Below, one piece after another: positions 45,301 through 49,366 of a stretch of 64,000 nt of DNA; the stretch's first letter is position 1, and every line of letters begins with the position of its first letter. The stretch is from Luidia sarsii (lineage: Eukaryota; Echinodermata; Asteroidea; Paxillosida; Luidiidae). Made by a program: the position numbers and the translations under genes. Under the pieces are notes generated by a model. The model worked only from the letters and a program-made list of their open reading frames with translations. It was not told the origin of the DNA and did no database searches. Where the stretch lies: contig OX465103.1 of NCBI GenBank assembly GCA_949987565.1, positions 27,058,835-27,122,834 on the forward strand, read 5' to 3'.

Positions 45301-47948
45301 AAACTGGTAAGGGAAACATGACCGAAGCCTAAGGCCGAGCCTAAGCCTTCATTTCATAAATGGCTACACTCCAACGTCCACATCGTCTTGTATCCAGTCC
45401 CTACATCTCATCCACTGTCTGACACACATCTCTGTGCCTGCACACCAACTGCTTCATCAGAGGAAATCCCGATCTAACCACTTCATCAGATTCATTCAAT
45501 GAGGGTTTGCCCTGCTCAACGTAATAAACCCAGAGTGCTCAGTGCTTTGCCCGATGCCTGATGAAAACAATTCAGGCAGCTTGGGCGGGACTTAATTCTA
45601 CGACTCCCGCTTTCTAGTGCAGACGTCTTAACCACTTGACCACTGAGCTGGTCGAGGTCGTGTTCGAATATTGTATAGTGGCGGGTACCGTGTTGCATCA
45701 TAGATATAACATGATATTGCGTCAAGGAGAATGTAATGGACCTTTCGCATGAAATATGCAAATAAATGCTGGCGCATGCGCTTTACTAAATTGGTGGGCA
45801 AACGAGTGCGCGTTGCGTACAGGTTTCGAAATACGCGCGCAGGAGACGCTGAATAGCCAATGACCGCAAGCCAAACTGTTAGTGAGAAGGAACGCGTGCG
45901 CGCCCGTGGAAAACTATGATTGGTTGGCAGCCCGCTTGCCCACCAATTTAGTTTAGCGCAAGCGCTAGGTCTAATTTGCATATTTCATGGGAAAGGTCCA
46001 TTCAATGAGGGTTTGCCCTGCTTGAGAGAGAGAGAGAGAGAGGGGGGGGGGACTTACAACAGAGAGAGCCTCATGGGTGATGAGTCGCTGCACTGAGCCC
46101 AGACACAGCTGGACAATCTTCAGGTTCTTGGTGTCGCATCCCAGCAGGAACGGCTGGAGGATTTCCCCGCTGCAGGCCACAAGAGCTGCCCATCATTCAG
46201 ACAATAGAAAGACAGAGAATACTTTCACGGGACCAATTTGGACAGAGAGGGAGATTGGAAGGAGGTACGTTAACCCTTACCACCTCAAGCCTCAGGCCCA
46301 CCAAACTAAAGCATGAGGTTTAGCTTTGACTGGTTTACACGGTTTAGCATCAAACATCAGATACATTGATTGGGTGTAAAAGCTGTCGGTCAATCCCTTT
46401 GTTATCACACACCGTTGTGCAGAAACCTCCATTGCTTGTAGCACTCCCCCGGCACTTTATCACTCGCTTGCTTTCTCCCTTCCCCAATTGCTTCTTGCTC
46501 GATTGCTTGAATGATAGCTCATTAGGTCATTTGCCATCCTGGTGTAGTACATAGATTAACAATGATGACTCACCGGGCAGTATGTGCTTGTTCCGGGCGG
46601 CAATGGTCCGGATCTTGAGTATTCCCGCCTCAGCGGCCTGTTTTCAATGAGGAGGAGGAGAATGCTCCAATGTCAACAGATCCGCACAGAGTTAAGTTAG
46701 ATAAGGTTTGAAGGTTTGCACAGTGGTAGCAAAAGCAGGATGGTTTGAGGTGACACTGTGTACATCATCTCTTATGAGATGGAGTGTGGCTATAAAAAGA
46801 GCCCGTAACTCTTACGTAGTGGAAGGTTTGCGTTGACACCATGCACATCATCTCTTGTGAGATGGAGTGTGGCTATAAAAAGAGCCAGTAACTCTTACGT
46901 AGTGGAAGGTTTGCGGTAAAACCACGTAAATCATCTCTTGTGAGATGGAGTGTGGCTATAAAAAGAGCCAGTAACACTTACGTAGTGGAAGGTTTGCGGT
47001 GACACCGTGCACATCATCTCTTGTGAGATGGAGTGCGACTCTAAAAAGAGCCAACAATTCTTACATGTTACAAGTGGAAGTGGAAGGTTTGCAGTGGCAC
47101 CATGCGCATCAGATTGTGAGATGGAGTGTGGCTGTAAAAAGAGCCAGTAACTCTTACTGTGGAAGGTTTGCGGTGACATCATGAACATAATCCCTTGTGA
47201 GATGGAGTGTGGCTCTAAAAAGAGCTGGTAACAGTGTGTACTCTGCCCATCATCAGGAGACTGCTGTGGTCTCCCGACTTCGTTTGTCATTCTGAATAAT
47301 CCTGCCAGGTTACAAACACCAGACACTCTTATTTTTTTTTCTTCAGATTCATAATTTGGGTCATCTGAGTCAAATAGCATTTTGTATTTTTTTGGGGGTA
47401 ATCTAACCTTAGATCCGTATGTTGCCCAGTTGATTTAAGAAGAGGTATGGTTCTGAGTTACCACTCAGGTTCTTTTCAGAACCACACCTCTTCTTTAAGA
47501 GACCTTATACATGGTGTCACTGCAAACCCTCCTATAAAGTTACCACTCAGGTTCTTTTCAGAACCACATCTCTTCTTTAAGAGACCTTATACATGGTGTC
47601 ACTGCAAACCCTCCTATAGAGTTATCACTCAGGTTCTTTTCAGAACCATACCTCTTCTGTAAGAGACCTTATACACGGTGTCACTGCAAACCCTCCTATA
47701 GAGTTATCACTCAGGTTCTTTTCAGAACCACACCTCTTCTTTAATTAAGAGACCTTATACATGGTGTCACTGCAAACCTTTCTACATTAATTACAAGAAC
47801 AGTTCTTTCACAGACACATTGGACTGTTTTTTACCTCTTTCACGGGCGGGAACTTTCTCTTGCTCTCGTTGGAGAGGCCACGCAGGTCTGTCTGCAGATT
47901 CTCCACCAGGCGTTTGGTCACCGCTGTCTCACCTGCACGACCAGCCAT
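12670..47948 (-). CDS. MON2: MON2 homologue, complete gene of 30 coding exons (whole span)
   Basis: MON2 is a large Arf-GEF-related scaffold without a Sec7 catalytic domain. It acts at the trans-Golgi and endosomes with DOPEY and the flippase ATP9A (Dop1 and Neo1 in yeast) in retrieval of cargo to the Golgi. I assembled 30 exons from ATG at 47948 to TGA at 12670. Their lengths sum to 5277 nt, all phases agree, and the 1758-residue product follows vertebrate MON2 (about 1717 residues) from end to end: the N-terminal DCB-like part (about 1-200), the HUS/Sec7_N-like part (about 200-390) and the long Mon2_C part (from about 890). Extra length comes mainly from an acidic Glu/Arg-rich insert in exon 13 and a Pro/Ser-rich insert in exon 23. 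Exons are GC-rich; introns are loaded with tandem repeats and MITEs. Confidence 0.95.
12976..14510. repeat. 21-base minisatellite, about 73 copies
   Basis: The unit CTGCCAACTGGCCTGGGTGCC is repeated about 73 times head to tail with few single-base variants (GAGTG, TGACAA, GCCTAC). It fills most of MON2 intron 29. Because 21 is a multiple of three and the unit lacks stops in several frames, long spurious reading frames appear on both strands. Confidence 0.98.
14594..14676 (-). CDS. MON2: MON2 exon 29 (residues 1678-1706)
   Basis: A short exon reading [20 protein letters not shown] then KKASSCN, between TTCAG and GTAAGC, matching [20 protein letters not shown] of vertebrates. Phase agrees on both sides. 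The following intron contains the 21-base minisatellite, which begins about 85 bases past this donor. Confidence 0.93.
14955..15376. repeat. 19-base minisatellite
   Basis: Units such as CACACCCAACACTGATGGC alternate with variants containing CTTCCC, TGGTGG or GGGGGC, in the intron between MON2 exons 28 and 29. A higher-order pattern is visible: two blocks of several units are near-copies of each other. Confidence 0.9.
15482..15692 (-). CDS. MON2: MON2 exon 28 (residues 1608-1678)
   Basis: Reads [20 protein letters not shown] then [20 protein letters not shown] and [19 protein letters not shown], matching [19 protein letters not shown] and [16 protein letters not shown]. The intron 14677-15481 holds a 19-base minisatellite. 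Confidence 0.98.
16303..16490 (-). CDS. MON2: MON2 exon 27 (residues 1545-1608)
   Basis: Reads [20 protein letters not shown] then [20 protein letters not shown] and [14 protein letters not shown], matching [39 protein letters not shown]. The intron 15693-16302 has pieces of two dispersed repeats (15855-15920 and 15960-16080). Confidence 0.97.
16842..17505. repeat. tandem array of family-B element, about 82-base unit, 8 copies
   Basis: Each unit has TTTGCAGTGACACCATGTAT, a segment AAGAGGTGTGGTTCTGAAAA and ACCTGAGTGGTAACTCTATA. The unit is the arm of the dispersed foldback family B. The array lies about 60 bases from MON2 exon 26. The same unit, inverted, forms the array at 47430-47790. Confidence 0.93.
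17564..17754 (-). CDS. MON2: MON2 exon 26 (residues 1482-1545)
   Basis: Reads [20 protein letters not shown] then [20 protein letters not shown] and [14 protein letters not shown], matching STWKLAVSSLLRVLSIGLPVARQ. Donor GTCAGT leaves two bases that join T of exon 27. The downstream intron 16491-17563 carries the 82-base family-B array. Confidence 0.96.
17870..18415. repeat. GAGTCAAATT decanucleotide array with GAGTA insert variants
   Basis: Ten-base units mixed with 15-base units (GAGTAGAGTCAAATT), grading at the right end into TCAAGTCCGGTTGAGTTGAG repeats. MON2 intron 25. Confidence 0.95.
18432..18511 (+). mobile_element. tRNA-like SINE head
   Basis: GGTTGGATAGCTCACATGGT (A box) and GGGGATCAAGTCCCAC (B box region). 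The spacing fits a tRNA head, but the acceptor ends do not pair. MON2 intron 25. Confidence 0.6.
18580..18708 (-). CDS. MON2: MON2 exon 25 (residues 1439-1481)
   Basis: Reads [20 protein letters not shown] then [20 protein letters not shown], matching [20 protein letters not shown]. About six residues fewer than vertebrates separate it from exon 24. The intron 17755-18579 is dominated by a GAGTCAAATT array. Confidence 0.96.
19735..20215. repeat. 22-base minisatellite
   Basis: The unit GTGTAACAAAGGTGTCAATG plus GA recurs, with a diverged leader of GTGTCATGAGAGTGTCA-like units. MON2 intron 24. Confidence 0.93.
21285..21520. mobile_element. family-B foldback element
   Basis: CGACGTTTCAAACAATGTAC and GTACACTGTTCGAAACGTCG arms with AAGAACCGGAGGAACTCG and its near complement outside them. 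MON2 intron 24. Confidence 0.85.
21857..22105. repeat. dispersed element, inverted copy at 45130-45345
   Basis: Shares ATGAAGGCTTAGGATTCGGT, ATGTCACAGGCATCTAGAAA and GTCAGACGGAGACGAAGCCT with the reverse complement of 45130-45345. MON2 introns 24 and 3. Confidence 0.75.
22822..23060. repeat. (GA)n microsatellite tract
   Basis: A near-perfect GA run of about 75 bases in a longer purine-rich tract with CAGA and GATA interruptions, MON2 intron 24. Confidence 0.97.
23296..23365 (+). mobile_element. tRNA-like SINE head
   Basis: GGCCTGGCTAGCTCAGGTGG (A box) and GGGTTCAAACC (B box). No matching acceptor stem. MON2 intron 24. Confidence 0.6.
24160..24372. mobile_element. family-B foldback element
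   Basis: GAAAAGAGCCGGTAACTCAC on the left and GAGTTACCGGCTCTTTTCAG on the right around ACCGTCTCCTGACGACGCGT. MON2 intron 24, about 150 bases from exon 24. Confidence 0.85.
24522..24665 (-). CDS. MON2: MON2 exon 24 (residues 1391-1438)
   Basis: Reads [20 protein letters not shown] then [20 protein letters not shown], matching vertebrate [22 protein letters not shown]. Donor GTAGGA. The long intron 18709-24521 holds family-A and family-B pieces, a 22-base minisatellite (19735-20215), a (GA)n tract (about 22822-23060), a SINE head (23296-23365) and a MITE shared with 45130-45345. Confidence 0.97.
24800..25494 (-). CDS. MON2: MON2 exon 23 (residues 1159-1390), with Pro-Ser repeat
   Basis: The largest exon. 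It reads [20 protein letters not shown] then [21 protein letters not shown] run of seven Pro-Ser pairs (plus strand 25316-25349, a GGGGAG hexanucleotide repeat) opens a Gly/Ser/Pro-rich linker of about 80 residues. [20 protein letters not shown], then [20 protein letters not shown] and [15 protein letters not shown] return to the conserved Mon2_C core. The donor is GTCGGT, a weak but phase-consistent site. The next intron is only 134 bases. Confidence 0.95.
25660..26192. repeat. (GGGAA)n pentanucleotide array, about 450 bases, with GGGGAT leader
   Basis: About 80 bases of GGGAAT/GGGGAT hexamers run into roughly 90 copies of GGGAA, interrupted near 25900-26000 by GGAAA and GGGAAAT units. It ends about 20 bases from the donor of MON2 exon 22. 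In the transcript it is (TTCCC)n. Confidence 0.98.
26213..26414 (-). CDS. MON2: MON2 exon 22 (residues 1092-1159)
   Basis: Reads [20 protein letters not shown], then [20 protein letters not shown] and [14 protein letters not shown], matching [33 protein letters not shown]. The (GGGAA)n array starts about 20 bases past its GTGAGT donor. Confidence 0.98.
26930..27020. repeat. about 36-base tandem repeat, 2.5 copies
   Basis: GACTGCGAGTGAGCGCTTAC with GTGACTGAGAGATGC recurs three times, MON2 intron 21. Confidence 0.85.
27231..27512 (-). CDS. MON2: MON2 exon 21 (residues 998-1091)
   Basis: Reads [20 protein letters not shown], an acidic linker, then [20 protein letters not shown] and [20 protein letters not shown]; vertebrates have [25 protein letters not shown]. 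Donor GTCAGT. The intron 26415-27230 has three copies of a roughly 36-base repeat at about 26930-27020. Confidence 0.98.
27640..28165. pseudogene. three decayed tandem copies of the MON2 exon 21 start
   Basis: About 200-base units at roughly 27640-27735, 27870-27970 and 28060-28165 each contain a version of the exon 21 splice junction and its first 35 or so bases (plus strand: AGTTCTGGTACAGGTAGTCT, exon: GGTTCTGGTACAAGTAGTCC). In all three the acceptor AG has become AC and the reading is shifted or altered, so none can be a working exon. They also share a GAGGTTGCACAATGTGAA flank. Confidence 0.8.
28202..28364 (-). CDS. MON2: MON2 exon 20 (residues 943-997)
   Basis: Reads [20 protein letters not shown] then [19 protein letters not shown] and [12 protein letters not shown], matching [24 protein letters not shown]. 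The hexanucleotide array ends directly at the acceptor and supplies its polypyrimidine tract. The next intron (27513-28201) carries three decayed copies of the exon 21 start. Confidence 0.97.
28366..28635. repeat. (GAGAGG)n hexanucleotide array abutting the exon 20 acceptor
   Basis: About 40 units of GAGAGG with GCAGAG and GACAGG variants. Along MON2 it reads (CCTCTC)n and ends directly at CCCCCAG of the exon 20 acceptor. Confidence 0.97.
28889..29064 (-). CDS. MON2: MON2 exon 19 (residues 885-943)
   Basis: Reads [20 protein letters not shown] then [20 protein letters not shown] and [13 protein letters not shown], the start of the Mon2_C region. Donor GTAAGG. The intron 28365-28888 carries the (GAGAGG)n array. 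Confidence 0.97.
29100..29490. repeat. about 38-base G-rich minisatellite
   Basis: Repeats of GATTTTCAGGGATTTGGGTA followed by GGGTAGGGGTAGGGG, roughly ten copies with GGGGAAGGGTAC variants, just upstream of the MON2 exon 19 acceptor. The G runs could form quadruplexes on the plus strand. Confidence 0.92.
30026..30238 (-). CDS. MON2: MON2 exon 18 (residues 814-884)
   Basis: Reads [20 protein letters not shown] then [16 protein letters not shown], matching [20 protein letters not shown]. Donor GTAGGT. The intron 29065-30025 holds a roughly 38-base minisatellite directly upstream of the exon 19 acceptor, and a family-A half element (29515-29600). Confidence 0.98.
30386..30522. repeat. foldback with TTTGCGATNATCGCAAA arms
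   Basis: GCTTTGCGATCATCGCAAAC at the left and GTTTGCGATGATCGCAAAGC at the right are exact reverse complements, with smaller inverted repeats between (AAGTCCGAAATCCATCGCA and TGCGATGGATTTCAGACTT). MON2 intron 17. Confidence 0.85.
30523..30591. repeat. 17-base tandem repeat, four to five copies
   Basis: TGAAATCAACCACTTTT repeats head to tail in MON2 intron 17. Confidence 0.95.
30748..31095 (-). CDS. MON2: MON2 exon 17 (residues 698-813)
   Basis: Reads [20 protein letters not shown], then [20 protein letters not shown] and [20 protein letters not shown]; nearly identical to vertebrate MON2 ([20 protein letters not shown]). Strongly GC-rich third positions. The intron 30239-30747 holds a perfect-arm foldback (30386-30522) and five 17-base repeats (30523-30591). 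Confidence 0.98.
31165..31255. repeat. about 40-base tandem duplication
   Basis: GGAAGGAATGACCATACAGA with TGACGGAACAAA occurs twice in succession in MON2 intron 16. Confidence 0.9.
31596..32375. repeat. (GGGTATTT)n octanucleotide array with GGGTACTTGGTATTT variants
   Basis: About 780 bases of 8-base units, with blocks of a 15-base higher-order unit and GGGTATGT variants near the right end. It stops about 14 bases from the donor of MON2 exon 16. Confidence 0.97.
32389..32540 (-). CDS. MON2: MON2 exon 16 (residues 647-697)
   Basis: Reads [20 protein letters not shown] then [20 protein letters not shown], the counterpart of vertebrate QQVVAVGQPLAVQPQGTVM, a low-conservation linker. Donor GTGAGG. 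The (GGGTATTT)n array, about 780 bases, begins 14 bases past this donor and takes up most of the intron 31096-32388. Confidence 0.9.
33022..33212 (-). CDS. MON2: MON2 exon 15 (residues 583-647)
   Basis: Reads [20 protein letters not shown] then [20 protein letters not shown] and [11 protein letters not shown], matching [33 protein letters not shown]. Acceptor GTCCAG, donor GTACAC. Nothing notable in the intron 32541-33021. Confidence 0.97.
33499..33579 (-). mobile_element. tRNA-derived SINE head (type 1)
   Basis: Reverse complement reads GGGCTGGATATCTCAGGTGG for the A box, with a B-box-like TTCAAGCCC later and CCAGTCAAAG beyond. MON2 intron 14. Similar decayed fragments lie at about 33900-33960, 37144-37185 and 44365-44400. 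Confidence 0.7.
33590..33617. repeat. poly-G run of about 27 bases
   Basis: An uninterrupted G homopolymer immediately after a SINE head in MON2 intron 14; its true length is prone to sequencing error. Confidence 0.9.
35776..35857 (-). CDS. MON2: MON2 exon 14 (residues 556-583)
   Basis: Reads [20 protein letters not shown] then TLLLDA, matching [22 protein letters not shown]. Donor GTAAGA. The 2.56-kb intron 33213-35775 holds a SINE (about 33499-33579), a run of about 27 G (33590-33617) and mostly unique sequence. Confidence 0.95.
36060..36215. repeat. about 62-base tandem repeat, 2.5 copies
   Basis: CCTAATCCAATCTTTAACTA with CCCCAATCCTAACCCTCAGC recurs near 36077, 36138 and 36202, MON2 intron 13. 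Confidence 0.85.
36386..36645 (-). CDS. MON2: MON2 exon 13 (residues 469-556)
   Basis: Reads [20 protein letters not shown] and continues through an acidic and basic low-complexity stretch rich in Glu and Arg ([15 protein letters not shown] and later [15 protein letters not shown]). The first part matches vertebrate [20 protein letters not shown]; the second is a charged, probably disordered linker that vertebrates replace with other sequence. The intron 35858-36385 has three copies of a roughly 62-base repeat. Confidence 0.93.
36706..37060. mobile_element. two adjacent family-A foldback elements
   Basis: The first (36706-36893) is a clear palindrome with GGACCTTTCTCAAGGCAGAG and CTCTGCCTTTGAGAAAGGTC. 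The second (about 36935-37060) is more diverged. MON2 intron 12. Confidence 0.8.
37381..37642. mobile_element. MITE C1, 262 bases
   Basis: Inverted-repeat ends AGACCTTTCCCATGAAATAT and ATATTTCATGGGAAAGGTCC; inner arms GCGCATGC and CCAATTTAGTAAAGCGCATG. It is about 90 percent identical by eye to the copy at 45738-45999. No coding capacity; 37 bases from MON2 exon 12. Confidence 0.9.
37680..37827 (-). CDS. MON2: MON2 exon 12 (residues 420-469)
   Basis: Reads [20 protein letters not shown] then [17 protein letters not shown], the counterpart of the Gly/Ser-rich linker and FEYRGTWIPIL of vertebrates. Acceptor CGAAG, donor GTAAGA. MITE C1 ends only 37 bases past the donor. The intron 36646-37679 also holds two family-A foldbacks and a SINE fragment. 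Confidence 0.9.
37944..38020 (+). mobile_element. tRNA-derived SINE head (type 2)
   Basis: CCAGCTCAGTGATCCAGTGG begins a head with GTCTGCACTAGAAAGTGGAA and the B-box stem CGGGAGTTTGAATCCCGCC. An inverted relative is at 45579-45655. Confidence 0.65.
38779..38909 (-). CDS. MON2: MON2 exon 11 (residues 376-420)
   Basis: Reads [20 protein letters not shown] then [11 protein letters not shown], matching vertebrate [31 protein letters not shown]. Donor GTTGAG is weak but required by phase; a GTACAG five bases on would include a stop. The intron 37828-38778 holds a type-2 SINE, a family-B copy (38205-38310) and a repeat (38510-38710) related to 15960-16080. Confidence 0.9.
39812..39936 (-). CDS. 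MON2: MON2 exon 10 (residues 335-376)
   Basis: Reads [20 protein letters not shown] and ends CSQPKLLR (the Arg codon is split), matching [20 protein letters not shown] in vertebrates. The intron 38910-39811 is AT-rich and contains a segment (39190-39330) also found at 29785-29890. Confidence 0.97.
40050..40280. repeat. dispersed hairpin element, related to 63520-63720
   Basis: Contains TTGCGCCGCTTAAGCGCAA and GCTAAGCAAAGAAGAGTGGG; the 63520-63720 copy has CTGCTAAGCAAAGCACAGTC and GTTTGCTTAGCAGATTTGAT in the same order. Confidence 0.65.
40440..40830. repeat. CT-rich low-complexity tract
   Basis: CTCTCTCCC and CTTCCTCCC words with a partly repeated phrase (CCTCTCTCACTCCCTCAATC twice), ending beside the donor of MON2 exon 9. 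Confidence 0.85.
40836..41030 (-). CDS. MON2: MON2 exon 9 (residues 270-334)
   Basis: Reads [20 protein letters not shown] then SPSIKHRQG and [18 protein letters not shown], nearly identical to vertebrate MON2. The intron 39937-40835 holds a hairpin element (40050-40280, also at 63520-63720) and a CT-rich tract (40440-40830). Confidence 0.98.
41721..41846 (-). CDS. MON2: MON2 exon 8 (residues 228-269)
   Basis: Reads [20 protein letters not shown] followed by [20 protein letters not shown], a near match to the vertebrate [24 protein letters not shown] segment of the HUS-like region. The intron 41031-41720 has two copies of a GGATAAGGCCCATATACCAC motif and an element related to the target of MITE C2. 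Confidence 0.97.
42118..42408. repeat. (GACT)n tetranucleotide array
   Basis: About 70 units, with a few GACA, GGCT and AAGT interruptions, in MON2 intron 7. Confidence 0.98.
42817..42929 (-). CDS. MON2: MON2 exon 7 (residues 190-227)
   Basis: Reads [20 protein letters not shown] then [14 protein letters not shown], matching vertebrate TLKPCAKDAYMLFQ. Acceptor CTAG, donor GTGAGA. The intron 41847-42816 holds a (GACT)n microsatellite and a diverged family-B copy. Confidence 0.95.
43114..43190 (+). mobile_element. tRNA-derived SINE head (type 1)
   Basis: GGGCCAGATAGCTCCGGTGG (A box) and TTCAAATCC (B box) followed by CAGTCCAGTCAAATC. MON2 intron 6. Confidence 0.75.
43546..43597 (-). CDS. MON2: MON2 exon 6 (residues 173-190)
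   Basis: A short exon reading [17 protein letters not shown], between TTGCAG and GTGAGT, equivalent to vertebrate VVTVVFERMVAED. One base is carried over. The intron 42930-43545 has a tRNA-derived SINE (43114-43190) and a diverged family-B piece (43295-43450). Confidence 0.9.
43700..44160. repeat. CTC/CATC-rich low-complexity tract
   Basis: Words such as CCTCCTCATCCTTCTCCTCC recur in MON2 intron 5. The long hydrophobic frame read across it is a composition artefact. Confidence 0.85.
44195..44272 (-). CDS. MON2: MON2 exon 5 (residues 147-172)
   Basis: Reads [20 protein letters not shown] and ends AIVQQ before GTAACG, the counterpart of vertebrate AIVLCFRLHFTKDN. The intron 43598-44194 is mostly a CT/CTC-rich low-complexity tract on the plus strand, from about 43700 to 44100. 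Confidence 0.95.
44404..44820. mobile_element. family-D inverted-repeat element (copy 1)
   Basis: About 420 bases with AATCGCGATTCAAA-type ends and internal TTCAAATAATCGCGTTTATT and GTGGGCCACCCTCAAGGACA. Copy 2 lies inverted at 62917-63372. MON2 intron 4. Confidence 0.85.
44883..45014 (-). CDS. MON2: MON2 exon 4 (residues 103-146)
   Basis: Reads [20 protein letters not shown] followed by [17 protein letters not shown], a strongly conserved helical repeat of the MON2 N-terminus. Donor GTCAGT. The intron 44273-44882 contains most of one roughly 420-base family-D inverted-repeat element. Confidence 0.95.
45058..45118. repeat. GGGGGACG short tandem repeat
   Basis: Seven units of GGGGGACG or GGGGGATG, just upstream of the acceptor of MON2 exon 4. 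Confidence 0.9.
45579..45655 (-). mobile_element. tRNA-derived SINE head (type 2)
   Basis: The minus strand has ACCAGCTCAGTGGTCAAGTG and GACGTCTGCACTAGAAAGCG, closely matching 37944-38020. It lies in MON2 intron 3, close to MITE C2. Confidence 0.65.
45738..45999. mobile_element. MITE C2, 262 bases, nested in another repeat
   Basis: Ends GGACCTTTCGCATGAAATAT and ATATTTCATGGGAAAGGTCC. Both ends carry the octamer ATGCAAAT (45756-45763 and, inverted, 45974-45981). The flanks correspond to an uninterrupted stretch at about 41605-41640. MON2 intron 3. Confidence 0.9.
46058..46185 (-). CDS. MON2: MON2 exon 3 (residues 60-102)
   Basis: The acceptor is GGGCAG ending at 46186. A second AG, 14 bases further in, would break the frame, and the upstream choice restores exact length against vertebrate MON2. 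It contains [20 protein letters not shown]. The intron 45015-46057 holds a GA run (46025-46042), the 262-base MITE C2, a type-2 SINE head, an element shared with 21857-22105 and a GGGGGACG run. Confidence 0.92.
46574..46637 (-). CDS. MON2: MON2 exon 2 (residues 39-60)
   Basis: Reads [20 protein letters not shown], matching the vertebrate AAESGIIKVKTIAARN segment of the DCB-like region. Acceptor AACAG, donor GTGAGT, one base carried over. The intron 46186-46573 holds nothing I recognise. Confidence 0.92.
46700..47280. repeat. tandem array of a family-B subtype, about 84-base unit
   Basis: About six units with GGAAGGTTTGCGGTGACACC and TCTTGTGAGATGGAGTGTGG and a segment like AAAAAGAGCCAGTAACTCTT. 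It ends with the family-B centre (ACTCTGCCCATCATCAGGAG). It lies in MON2 intron 1. Confidence 0.9.
47430..47790. repeat. tandem array of family-B unit, inverted relative to 16.8-17.5 kb
   Basis: About four units of GGTTCTTTTCAGAACCACAC, TTTAAGAGACCTTATACATG and GTGTCACTGCAAACCCTCCT, the reverse complement of the array near exon 26, in MON2 intron 1. Confidence 0.92.
47835..47948 (-). CDS. MON2: MON2 exon 1 (residues 1-38, start codon)
   Basis: ATG GCT in the context CAGCCATGG; the reading is [20 protein letters not shown] and ends FPPVKE before a GTAAAA donor. It matches the MON2 start (LLENMQSDLRALS...KKFPPVKE in vertebrates), which fixes the start. The intron that follows (46638-47834) is almost filled by two tandem arrays of the family-B element, at 46700-47280 and 47430-47790. 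Confidence 0.93.
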
Positions 47949-48045
47949 GGCTGTCTTTTGTCAAACACCTTTTGCTTTGAAGCCTTCGGGCAATGAAATA
48001 CAAGCATTGATTCAGTGATTTAGGAATGAGAGACTTTGAAGGCGT

Positions 48046-48050
48046 CCAAT
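48046..48050. promoter_or_regulatory. possible CCAAT box upstream of MON2
   Basis: CCAAT on the plus strand (ATTGG as read along MON2), about 98 bases upstream of the MON2 start codon. No TATA box is visible. MON2 may instead begin at a leader exon in the GC-rich block near 50.25 kb; without transcripts this cannot be decided. Confidence 0.2.
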
Positions 48051-48419
48051 CAGGGAATGATAAGTACTGTGTTATTTCAGAGAGCACGGTAGATACATGT
48101 ACATCTATATCTTAATAAATTTGTACTCTACATTAGTACATATAACTTGTATATGTTCAATTGTATCAGGTGAACATTTTACTCGTTATTCTAACCTCTG
48201 AGATATTCCAATGATATGACTGATCACATGTGCAACGTCACACCAGAATTTTTTTTAATTTTTTTTAATTTTATGTTCAACTTGCAAAGCCTGTGAATTC
48301 TCAAGAGCTAGAATTTTCATTTCTTTGACCCACATGATGACATGCTATAATTCAGATCTACACAGTCAGTGTATGTGTAAGAAAATAACAACAAATAGGA
48401 ATGTGGGTAGCTTTTATGT

Positions 48420-48675
48420 AGACATTTTTTATTGAAACTTTTTGGTTCACTTTTCAAAGAATGGCCCTTTCTTGGGAAGTATTTCAGAAGGAATGGAACT
48501 GAAAGGAAACAAATTAAAACGCAGTGGCTGTCAATCATGTGGTTCCTTGACTTAACAATATTAGCCAGGATGTTTAGCTCTTGGAACCAGTAATAGTCTG
48601 GATCAACCAGCCTGCGATGCTGGCGAATACTTTCACGTGAGGGAACCACAGGGACGACTGCCGTAACAATAGCCA
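48420..48675 (-). other. candidate terminal exon of a small unknown transcript
   Basis: A strong acceptor (T-rich tract ending TTTTGCAG) precedes 48675, and AATAAA lies at 48428-48433 on the same strand. One frame joined to the upstream donor near 50229 would give a 45-residue product ending ASIAGWLIQTITGSKS. Another frame is open for longer (SRESIRQHRRLVDPDYYWFQ) but runs through the poly(A) signal. I recognise neither, and a noncoding RNA is also possible. Confidence 0.3.
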
Positions 48676-49366
48676 CTGCAAAATTAAAAAGGGTTGAAGG
48701 TGGAGTTATTTTGATCAACTCAACTATAATTTTAGAGGGCCAGATAGTTTGATCCTTGCATGGCCAAATCACAGTGCCTTAGAAAAAGGTCCTGCTACTA
48801 AACTAAATTGGGCCCTCTGACTCAGACTCTGACAGTCACACTAATTGGCGTCAAGACGGCGTCAACACACGATAATGGCGTCAAGACAAACCCACATTGC
48901 ATTCAAAATTACCAAAAGCAGTAGCACTAGCAGATTTGTTCTTATTGGCCAAAACATTTTTTTGGCTTGAAAAGGAGACATGAGGCGTCCAGAAATTGCC
49001 GTTCCCAAGCAATGCTCTCTCTGAAGCTCCGTAATCGGCAGCCATCTTGCCTCACATTGCTACTGTGCTATACGAACCATACCATTATGCTACAGGGATG
49101 ATAAAGTCAGCGTATATGCTGCTTTGCCGTGACTCTTTTCGAGATAAAAACACAATTTTGGCAAAATGAGATGCAAATCCTCTCTGATAATATCTATCAT
49201 AGTCTGGCGTATTTATTTCTGATGTATTGTATTGATACATTTTGAATGTGTTGACGACGTGTTGACGCTAATTTGTGTGACCCGACTCTGACTCTGTCTC
49301 TGATTATGAAATCCATATTTTGGCAATTCTACTTGGCGTAATGAAACTTAATCACTAATTAACTAA

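Noticed and set aside
48317..48772. A 151-codon minus frame
   Set aside because: It continues through a good poly(A) signal and across the presumed intron boundary. Only the stretch 48420-48675 has exon-like signals, and its frame is undecided.
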